This document shows positions 27,134 to 34,027 of a stretch of DNA of 64,000 bases, one piece after another. The translations under genes and the position numbers were made by a program. The first letter of the stretch is position 1; each line of letters starts with the position of its first letter. The DNA is taken from positions 8,940 through 72,939 of the forward strand of contig NZ_MUXU01000010.1 of NCBI RefSeq assembly GCF_002014985.1. The letters run 5' to 3'. The notes below the pieces were generated by a model. The model was not told where the DNA came from, did no database searches, and worked only from the letters and a program-made list of their open reading frames with translations. This DNA is from Moraxella caviae (GTDB taxonomy: Bacteria; Pseudomonadota; Gammaproteobacteria; Pseudomonadales; Moraxellaceae).

Positions 27134-28429
27134 ATGACCTATTTAGCGCCACGGCAAGGGCTGTTTGCCGCCATCGTCTTGCTGAGTTTATGCTTGCATA
27201 CTTTATTTTTCGTGCTGAGTGAAGAGCGAGAAATCGGCAAGCAACACCACGCCGCTGCTGAGCTGTCGGCAAGTCTTTTGGCAGGCGAGCTGACCGTGCC
27301 ACTGACGGCAAACGACCGCGTGAGCATGAGCGTCATCGCCAAGCGCTATGCGGACGATTCGCAAATCGCCTTCGCTGGCGTGTATGACGCCAAAAATCAG
27401 CTGCTGGTGCCTGTGGGCGATGAAAGCGGCTCGGGTATGTCTGCCAAAGAGCCTGTGGTGTCTGGCGAGAAAGTGCTGGGCGGCGTGATGGTAAAAACCA
27501 AACCCATCAGCCGCGCGCAAATCATCTCTGACCATTGGGAATTTTTGCTGGCGGTGCTGGGTCTGCACGTTTTGATTTTCTTGGTGTACGGCTATGTGGC
27601 ACGCCCAAGCAAAGAACTTAAAGAGCAAATCGCCAAAAATGTGCGTGCGCGCCTGCTTGAAAAAGGCTTGCTTAGCCCTGCGGCATTGGCAGCAGACAGC
27701 CAAAAATCTTATGCTGATAAATCCCACGCCGAAAAAGCCGACAAAGCGCACGCCAGCAGCGGCACCGATGGCGATGACACTGAGCATTTGGCAAATCCTA
27801 ACTCAAGCGATGCGCAAAACACAGCCAGCACTGACGAAAATTCTGCGCCAAACGGTACGACTTCTTTTACCATGCAAGTGCTGTTTGACGACCCAAATCG
27901 TCTTTTGGCGGCAGTTGGACGTGAAAATAAATTGGCGTATTTTGCGCTGTGCGACCAACTGCTAGAAAAAGCCACGCACGAACTTTTGCAGTTGCCACTA
28001 TTGGCAGGCGTACACGCCCAAAGCCCCACCACCTTTAATGACGTGGGCGCAAGCGTGGTTTTGTATGGCGAACACCCCGCCAAAGTCGCCACCGCTGCGG
28101 TATTTTTATCCAAGCTGACCTTGCTTTTAAATCAAGTGGTGTACGACAAACATCGTGAACTGCGCCGTTTTGCCCTGCAAGTACGCACCACCGCCAGCGA
28201 CACCACGTCCGCCCAAGCGGTGCGCAGATTGGCGCAAAAACGCCGTGAAGTGCCGCTGATTTTGATGAACGAACACGCCTTGCGTGAAGTGGAAGTGTAT
28301 GTGGGGCTTGCACGCTTGACCAGCCCAAGCTCGGTAGAAGAGCGTGAAAGCCGCCAGCTGCAATCGGTTACCAAAGCCACCGCTGACCGCTTGCGTTCGG
28401 TGCGTGATTCGGTGCTGCTTGCTGATTAA
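27134..28429 (+). CDS. AhpA/YtjB (SMP)-family membrane protein
   Basis: 431 aa from the ATG at 27134. Layout: TM1 at about residues 10-29, a periplasmic domain of about 100 residues (HAAAELSASLLAGELTVPLT onward), TM2 at about 136-155 (FLLAVLGLHVLIFLVYGYVA), then a cytoplasmic region with a Ser/Lys/Asp/Asn-rich linker and a C-terminal domain. This two-TM periplasmic-sensor shape and the divergent position next to serB fit the SMP/YtjB/AhpA family of unknown function. It is longer than E. coli YtjB (about 214 aa) because of the cytoplasmic part. No ribosome site is evident. Confidence 0.65.
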   Translation: MTYLAPRQGLFAAIVLLSLCLHTLFFVLSEEREIGKQHHAAAELSASLLAGELTVPLTANDRVSMSVIAKRYADDSQIAFAGVYDAKNQLLVPVGDESGSGMSAKEPVVSGEKVLGGVMVKTKPISRAQIISDHWEFLLAVLGLHVLIFLVYGYVARPSKELKEQIAKNVRARLLEKGLLSPAALAADSQKSYADKSHAEKADKAHASSGTDGDDTEHLANPNSSDAQNTASTDENSAPNGTTSFTMQVLFDDPNRLLAAVGRENKLAYFALCDQLLEKATHELLQLPLLAGVHAQSPTTFNDVGASVVLYGEHPAKVATAAVFLSKLTLLLNQVVYDKHRELRRFALQVRTTASDTTSAQAVRRLAQKRREVPLILMNEHALREVEVYVGLARLTSPSSVEERESRQLQSVTKATADRLRSVRDSVLLAD

Positions 28430-28509
28430 GTTTTGGTTGGCAATTGGCATTGACAAGGTTTTGGTGGTAAGAATTTAGCGATAAATTTCACCAGCCAATC
28501 ACAAAATAC

Positions 28510-28538
28510 TTGACAAATCATCAAATAACCGCTATAAG
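28510..28538 (+). promoter_or_regulatory. Promoter of the small acidic gene
   Basis: TTGACA, a 17-bp spacer, and TATAAG, about 90 bp upstream of the ATG at 28630. Confidence 0.6.
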
Positions 28539-28629
28539 GCATAACCAAGACAATAAATTTAATCCTTAAGTTTCACCCCACGGTATTGCGGCGCAAATCT
28601 TGCCCAGACCATCACTAAAAGGAGCAATC

Positions 28630-28842
28630 ATGAGCGACATTGACGATGATTATGATGATGACTTTGAAGAAGATGCCGACGCCCAACTTGCTGACGAAGG
28701 CAAAGCCAAGCCGCTTGAAAAACGCTTGAAAATTGACGCATTGCTTGAAGCACAGCGCCTAAAAAAACTTGAGCGCGCATTGGAAGAAGACGATTTTTCA
28801 GAGTTTGATCTTGACGATGACGATTTTGACGATGATTTTTAA
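28630..28842 (+). CDS. Small acidic protein (possible PA3496-type)
   Basis: 70 aa from the ATG at 28630, preceded by AAAAGGAGC. It has acidic ends (DDDYDDDFEEDADAQ and DLDDDDFDDDF) around a basic/helical centre KPLEKRLKIDALLEAQRLKK. The layout (acidic, then a R/K-L-E-rich helix) resembles the PA3496 family, annotated as putative envelope integrity proteins, but the match is weak because of low complexity. It has its own promoter and a strong ribosome site, which is why I treat it as real. Confidence 0.7.
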   Translation: MSDIDDDYDDDFEEDADAQLADEGKAKPLEKRLKIDALLEAQRLKKLERALEEDDFSEFDLDDDDFDDDF

Positions 28843-29006
28843 TCATTAAAGCCACTCAATAAAATCACCCGATTTCATCATGCGCACGCAGTTGCACGGC
28901 TTATATCAAATCTTGGTATAAGCCTTGTTTTTTGGCAAAATTGTGTTAAAGTGAGCAAAGCTAAACGTGATTTTAGCCCAATTTTCAACCACCAAAAGAG
29001 ATGATT

Positions 29007-29537
29007 ATGTCTAAATTGACCAAAGACGAACTGTTTGATTATCTGTCATCAGACGCAAACACCCAAGGACTTGACCCCATCGCTGCGCACGGCTTTTTGA
29101 CCGCCACAGTCGTGGGCAAGCCGCTACCAAACTGGATTTCGGCATTTTTTGAAGGTGAAGACGCAAGCGTGTCAAGCGCGGTTAAAGACGCACTTCATGC
29201 GTGGCGCGAAGAGCTGTACGACACCCTAAAAGCCGAGCAGCCAATTGAATTGCCATTTGATGCCAGCGAAGAAGCCGAAGATTTTAGCGAAGATGGCGAC
29301 TTGGCGGCGTGGGCGATTGGCTTTGTTGATGCCATGTATTCGGACGAAAACGTGGACTGGTTTGACGATGAAAGCGTGGAAGATGACGTGGCGGAGCTGA
29401 CTTTGCCGATGGTGGTACTGTCTGGCATTGACCCTGATTTGGACGAAGTGCGTGATGAAGAAATGCTGGCGCAGATGGCAAACGCCCTAGAAGACAACAT
29501 CACCGAGCTGTTTTTGCTGTTCCACACCAATGATTGA
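29007..29537 (+). CDS. UPF0149 (YecA/YgfB-like) protein
   Basis: 176 aa from the ATG at 29007, with AAGAGATG upstream. The family pattern is present: LDPIAAHGFLTATVVGKPLP near the start, AAWAIGFVDAMYSD in the middle, and a C-terminal helix (NALEDNITELFLLF). No SEC-C zinc tail. The protein is strongly acidic. A second UPF0149 protein is encoded at 49316-49963. A bidirectional terminator follows at 29561. Confidence 0.8.
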   Translation: MSKLTKDELFDYLSSDANTQGLDPIAAHGFLTATVVGKPLPNWISAFFEGEDASVSSAVKDALHAWREELYDTLKAEQPIELPFDASEEAEDFSEDGDLAAWAIGFVDAMYSDENVDWFDDESVEDDVAELTLPMVVLSGIDPDLDEVRDEEMLAQMANALEDNITELFLLFHTND

Positions 29538-29560
29538 TTGCTTAATCACTTGATAAAATC

Positions 29561-29591
29561 AAAAAGCAAGTCTGTGATGGACTTGCTTTTT
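29561..29591. terminator. Bidirectional terminator
   Basis: A perfect 12-bp stem, AAAAAGCAAGTC at 29561-29572 with GACTTGCTTTTT at 29580-29591. It lies between convergent genes and can work both ways. Confidence 0.8.
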
Positions 29592-29625
29592 GCTTATTGG
29601 CTTTTTTGATATTGGGTTTGGGCGG

Positions 29626-30467
29626 TTAGACTGCCACAGTTTTGGTAAAAATTTGTTTATAAATAACATACTGCGCAATAAGCATCATCGGCACAGTTAC
29701 CAAAAGCCCCAAGCCAAGCGGTATCATGGATAAATACATCAAAAATGTCATCACGATGTTATAAATCAAAATCGCCGCCATGTTTTTAAAGCAGCCACGC
29801 AGCGCAAGTTTGATGGCAGCAAACGACTTATAACGATGAAAAATCACCAATGCCATTGCCACAGTCATCGCGCTGGTAAGCACCCAAGACACCGCCATTA
29901 GCAGCAAATAAGCAGCCACGACAAGCAGCGCCAAGCCGACTCCAAACTCTTGCAGACCAAACATTTGACCCACCAAATAAGCTGACCCTGCCAACAATGA
30001 CATCGCCACAACAAGAAAAATAACGAACACCACATACACGACAGCCAGCACAACAGACAGCTTTACTACTGGTTTTGCATCACGATGAAATCCAGTGAAA
30101 AAATCGCTGAACTTCATGTTTTGTGTCAAATCCGCGCGCTTGGCAGCATTTAGCACCCCTGCCATCAAAAACATGAAAAATAAGCCAAGCACCAAAGTGG
30201 CAATGAATTGCAGCACCTGATACGCTGGCTGCTGCTCCGCCAACAATGCAGGTGGTACTAACGCAGCCAACGACAGCACAAACAAAAGCAATGTAAAACC
30301 AATCCAATGTAATGTAATGGCTGCGCCTTAAAAATCTGCCAAGATGCCTGAATCCACGACATACTTTCTCCCATTGGCAGCTTATTTGGCACATCAAGCA
30401 CCATCAGCTCACCAGATGGCGGCGTGATGGATGTATTGGGCAGCGGTGGCGGAATTTCGTTTTGCAT
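29626..30467 (-). pseudogene. BPSS1780-family membrane protein gene, frameshifted by a 5-bp tandem duplication
   Basis: The 5' part (from 30467) reads MQNEIPPPLPNTSITPPSGE through GESMSWIQASWQIFKAQPLH, the cytoplasmic start of BPSS1780-type membrane proteins, then runs into a stop after 69 codons. The remainder, in another frame down to 29626, encodes the expected membrane segments (LLLFVLSLAALVPPALLA through to a C-terminal KQIFTKTVAV). The break coincides with AATGT repeated twice at 30306-30315 plus AAT. Removing one 5-bp copy restores one frame with QPLHWIGFTLLLFVLSL across the joint. The intact protein would be about 278 aa with about six membrane segments. It could be phase-off, a true pseudogene or an assembly error. 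Confidence 0.8.
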
Positions 30468-30627
30468 GATTCACCTTAATCATAAAATATCAAACAAATG
30501 GCACAAACCGACAAACAACACCAAGCGACACCAATCAACACAACGTCAATGAATGATGAGTTTTAATTTGCTTTGGTTTGTCAGTTGCCAAATTTATCTA
30601 ATTATCATATCACAAACCCAACAAAAT

Positions 30628-30656
30628 TTTACAAGTGCTTCAATTTTCGTTACAAT
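30628..30656 (+). promoter_or_regulatory. Promoter of the UPF0145 pair
   Basis: TTTACA, 17-bp spacer, TACAAT, 49 bp before the ATG at 30705. An inverted repeat ATAAT-TCGC-ATTAT (30668-30681) lies just downstream of the likely transcription start and could be an operator. Confidence 0.6.
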
Positions 30657-30704
30657 TTAAGGCATTGATAATTCGCATTATTTCACGCTTTCACAGGAAA
30701 ATTT

Positions 30705-31157
30705 ATGAAACTTTCAAATTTAGAACACCTACCCAACCACACCATCACCGAGCGCCTTGATGTCGTGTATGGCAGCACCGTACGCAGCAAGCACGTTGGC
30801 AAGGACTTACTGGCTGGACTTAAAAACATCGTGGGCGGCGAGCTGACCGCCTATACCGAATTATTAGAAGAAGCACGCACCGAAGCCATCAATCGCATGA
30901 TTGCCAAGGCGCAGGCACTGGGCGCGGATGCCGTGGTGGGCGTGCGTTTTTCTACGTCCAGCATTGCCGCTGGTGCTGCCGAATTATTCGTCTATGGCAC
31001 GGCGGTGAAAATCGCACCGCTGCACACGCCTGCTTTTGCGCACGGTCAGCCAGCACAATCTGGCGCAGCGCAAACCCTGAACGCACAACCTTCAAACACG
31101 CAAACTACAGCCGAACAACCAAGACGCTTCAACCCATTTGGTGAAGACAATGTCTGA
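30705..31157 (+). CDS. UPF0145 (YbjQ-like) protein 1
   Basis: 150 aa. Residues about 13-100 are the YbjQ/heavy-metal-binding-like domain: VVYGSTVRSKHVGKDLLAGL, then KNIVGGELTAYTELLEEAR and AQALGADAVVGVRFSTSSI. These proteins form pentamers; function is not established. The last 45 residues are a Gln/Ala/Thr/Asn-rich low-complexity tail not present in E. coli YbjQ (107 aa). It overlaps the next paralogue by 8 bp. Confidence 0.88.
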   Translation: MKLSNLEHLPNHTITERLDVVYGSTVRSKHVGKDLLAGLKNIVGGELTAYTELLEEARTEAINRMIAKAQALGADAVVGVRFSTSSIAAGAAELFVYGTAVKIAPLHTPAFAHGQPAQSGAAQTLNAQPSNTQTTAEQPRRFNPFGEDNV

Positions 31158-31620
31158 GATGAGTGCTTTGCTGCTGAATAATTTGGGGTTGGTGATTGCG
31201 CTGTTGCTGCTGATTATTGGCTGGATTTTTGGCAGACGCAGTGAGCGCAAACACTTGCAAGAATTGAACTTGCACGAACAAAGTCTGGCGCACGTCATAC
31301 TGACAAGCGAGCGCTTTGCCGTGCAAAATTACGCCAGCGAAAGCCTTTTGGTGGTGGGTAATGTGGTGGTGGCGCAAGACCGCTTTAAGATGGTGGCAGC
31401 CACGATTTTAAGCCTATTTGGCAAAAATCTCACCGTCTATGAAAGTCTGCTGGAGCGAGCACGCAGAGAAGCCATTGTGCGCCTAAAACGCCAAGCGGCA
31501 GCGGCTGGATTTCACTATGTGACAGGCGTGCGCCTTGAAGTGAGTAACATCGGTGCGCACGACCCATCAGGCAGCGCAGTGGAAGTCATCGCTTATGGTA
31601 CAGCGGTGCATTTGCGCTGA
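31150..31620 (+). CDS. UPF0145 (YbjQ-like) protein 2, membrane-anchored
   Basis: 156 aa from the ATG at 31150. An N-terminal hydrophobic helix (LLLNNLGLVIALLLLIIGWI) is followed by basic residues and then a YbjQ-like domain with LESLLERARREAIVRLKRQA-type spacing (here YESLLERARREAIVRLKRQA) and AAAGFHYVTGVRLEVSNIG. It is probably anchored to the inner membrane with the domain in the cytoplasm. The overlap with the upstream paralogue suggests coupled translation and perhaps mixed oligomers. Confidence 0.85.
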   Translation: MSEMSALLLNNLGLVIALLLLIIGWIFGRRSERKHLQELNLHEQSLAHVILTSERFAVQNYASESLLVVGNVVVAQDRFKMVAATILSLFGKNLTVYESLLERARREAIVRLKRQAAAAGFHYVTGVRLEVSNIGAHDPSGSAVEVIAYGTAVHLR

Positions 31621-31726
31621 TGGCGGATTGAAACGTGTGTTTAAAACACTGATTAACGTTTCGCAACAATAGCAAGGCGTTTAAATAATGGCAACGTTTG
31701 AAAAATCGGCAAAATATGATGAAATT

Positions 31727-32614
31727 TTAATCAGCGCATTTTTCCACCATAAAATCAATGAACGCACGCACTTTGGCACTTAAAAACGCGCGATCCACAT
31801 AAGCGGCGTACAAATCCACCGACAGCACATGATATTCAGGCAGCAGCCGCATCAGCCGCCCTGCCGCCAAATCCGCTTCAATCGCCCAACTTGGCAAGCA
31901 CGCCAGCCCCACGCCTGCCTGCACCAGCTTGGCAATCATCAGCGTATCATCGCTTTGCACCGTGCTTTTTACAGCGATGTCATGCACCGCCCCTGTCGCC
32001 AAATGACGCAGCTGCATGGGTTCGGCGTTAATATGGCTTGGTTGCACCATTTCGTGCTGAGCGATTTCTTCAGGCGATTTTGGTATGCCGTGCTTGCGCA
32101 AATAGCTGGGCGCTGCCACCAAATAAAATTCCACCACGCCAAGCGGACGGATAATCATGGACGGATTTGGGTTATTGGACAATCTGAGCGCCAAATCAAA
32201 ACCGCCCGCCACCAAATCCACCTTATAATTAGACAGCGATAAATTCAGCGACACTTCTGGATAACGCGTGCGAAATTCTGCCAGCCACGTTGCTACCTTA
32301 GTACTAGCAAACCACAGCGGCATGGCGATTTTCAGCTCGCCTGTAGGTCTTGCCTGCGCACCTGCCGCCTGCTGCGCCGCCGCACCCAGCACGTCCAAGG
32401 CGTGCAAAGACTGCCGATAATACTGCTCGCCCACTTCGGTCAGATGAATACTTCGGCTGTTGCGGTGCAGTAATTTTGCGCCAAGCATTCGCTCCAAATT
32501 GGCGACGTGCTTGCTCACCATCGGCACCGACATCGCCAGATGGTCTGCCGCTTTGGTGAAACTTTTTTGCTCCACCACCTGATGAAACGCACGAATGCTT
32601 TGCAGTGTGTCCAT
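31727..32614 (-). CDS. LysR-family transcriptional regulator
   Basis: 295 aa from the ATG at 32614, with AAGGGG just upstream. The N-terminal helix-turn-helix is SFTKAADHLAMSVPMVSKHV followed by ANLERMLGAKLLHR; the rest is the two-lobed effector domain. The group with PTGELKIAMP and LNLSLSNYKVDLVAGGFDLA resembles CrgA/AaeR-type regulators (DsdC-unlike), often controlling nearby transport or oxidoreductase genes, but the adjacent genes give no target. Effector unknown. Confidence 0.9.
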   Translation of the reverse strand: MDTLQSIRAFHQVVEQKSFTKAADHLAMSVPMVSKHVANLERMLGAKLLHRNSRSIHLTEVGEQYYRQSLHALDVLGAAAQQAAGAQARPTGELKIAMPLWFASTKVATWLAEFRTRYPEVSLNLSLSNYKVDLVAGGFDLALRLSNNPNPSMIIRPLGVVEFYLVAAPSYLRKHGIPKSPEEIAQHEMVQPSHINAEPMQLRHLATGAVHDIAVKSTVQSDDTLMIAKLVQAGVGLACLPSWAIEADLAAGRLMRLLPEYHVLSVDLYAAYVDRAFLSAKVRAFIDFMVEKCAD

Positions 32615-32747
32615 GCCGCCCCTTGATTGATTAAATTTTAAAATTGACCGATAAAATAGTATAACGCCAAAACACCTTGCCGCCAATCATTTTATAAAAA
32701 CGCTTTTAAAGCACATTACCAATCCGCTTTCGCCTTGCACTTTTCAT

Positions 32748-32785
32748 AAAAAAAACGGAAAACCCTAAGATTTTCCGTTTTTGTA
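32748..32785 (-). terminator. Terminator of the type I secretion operon
   Basis: Stem ACGGAAAA (32755-32762) with TTTTCCGT (32771-32778), followed on the minus strand by eight T. It lies 55 bp after the HlyD-like gene and before the LysR gene. Confidence 0.85.
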
Positions 32786-32840
32786 CGCATTATAAGTGCT
32801 TGATTGTTGGTAAATTAGCCCAGTAAATCAAGCCAGCAAA

Positions 32841-34007
32841 TTAACGCTCGCCCAAGCCTTCTGATAAGGTCTTGGTGATTGGCTTCGTCAGATACGACAG
32901 CACGCTGCGCTCCATCGCCTTGATGTCCACGCTTGCGGTCATACCGGGGCGAATCACAATGTCATCGGCACGCCCTTCAAATTGCGCGCCTGCGATACGA
33001 ATCTGCACACGATAGTACGGCTCATCGCCACGCTCGGTTTTTTGCATCAACGTGTCTGGCGAAATGTACACCACTTCACCATTCATCGCACCAAAGATGG
33101 AATAATCATAAGCGTCCAATTTCACGCTGGCATCTTGCCCTTCTTTAACATAAGCGATGTCCGCTGGGCTGACTTTGGCTTCCACAATCAAATCGCTGCT
33201 CGTTGGCAAAAGCTGCATGATGATGTCGCCTGCACGCACCACGCCGCCAATGGTGGTTACTTCAATGTTATTCACCTTACCTTCGGTCGGCGCAAACAAA
33301 CGCTTCTCGCCAAGCACTTGGGTGCGCTCACGCAGCTGCTCTTGCTCAGCTTCTAGGTCTTCTTGGGCTTTGGTCAGCTCAGATTGCGCTTCTTCAAAAT
33401 ATTTGTTGCGCTTATTGGTGATTTGCGCTTCAATGTCCGACACTTGGCGGCGCAGGCGAATCACTTCAGCTTGGCTGACATCGCCTTGTGCCAAAAGCGG
33501 CTCATGAATTTGCAATTCTTGCTTTGCCAACGCCAGCATTTTTTCAAGCGATGACACGTCTTCTTGAATGGCTTGGCGACGGCGGTTGTAAAGCTCGGTT
33601 TGGTTTTGCATATATTCAGGATAACGCTGCACGCTGGCAGGGAAAGTCAGCGGCTTATTTAAAATCTCCGCTTCTAGGCGAGAAACGCGTGCTTGTAGTG
33701 CTGCTGCTTTGGTCGCTGAATTATCCACTGCTGCCTGCGCACGCTCTTCTTCTAGCACAGCAAGCAGCTGACCTTTGGTTACATCATCGCCTTCTTTTAC
33801 CAAAAGCTCAGTCAAAACACCACCTTCAGACGCTTGAATGTCTTGGGTTCTGGCACTGGCGATGACGGTGGCTTGCGCACGCGTTACTTGGTCAATTTTG
33901 GCAAAATACGCCCAAGTCAAAAGCACGATGACGGTAATCAGCGACAGCCAAATCACACGTCTGGCACGGCTGGTGTTCGGTTGGTGGGGTTGGTATTGAT
34001 AAGACAT
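32841..34007 (-). CDS. HlyD-family type I secretion periplasmic adaptor
   Basis: 388 aa. One N-terminal membrane helix (VIWLSLITVIVLLTWAYF), a lipoyl-type half (TVIASARTQDIQASEGGVLT), a long coiled-coil hairpin of about 130 residues (rich in Glu/Gln/Leu, including LRERTQVLGEKRLFAP), and the second half with TEGKVNNIEVTTIGGVVRAG and VIRPGMTASVDIK, the HlyD signature. It bridges the ABC exporter and the TolC-like channel. It is the last gene of the operon, 20 bp after the ABC gene, and resembles LapC-type adaptors of adhesin exporters. Confidence 0.93.
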   Translation of the reverse strand: MSYQYQPHQPNTSRARRVIWLSLITVIVLLTWAYFAKIDQVTRAQATVIASARTQDIQASEGGVLTELLVKEGDDVTKGQLLAVLEEERAQAAVDNSATKAAALQARVSRLEAEILNKPLTFPASVQRYPEYMQNQTELYNRRRQAIQEDVSSLEKMLALAKQELQIHEPLLAQGDVSQAEVIRLRRQVSDIEAQITNKRNKYFEEAQSELTKAQEDLEAEQEQLRERTQVLGEKRLFAPTEGKVNNIEVTTIGGVVRAGDIIMQLLPTSSDLIVEAKVSPADIAYVKEGQDASVKLDAYDYSIFGAMNGEVVYISPDTLMQKTERGDEPYYRVQIRIAGAQFEGRADDIVIRPGMTASVDIKAMERSVLSYLTKPITKTLSEGLGER

Positions 34008-34027
34008 AACTATAATCCAAATATCGC

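Noticed and set aside
30667..30682. Fur box upstream of the UPF0145 pair
   Set aside because: The palindrome shares AT-rich hexamers with Fur sites but its spacing and centre do not fit the 19-bp consensus; kept only as an unspecified operator candidate.
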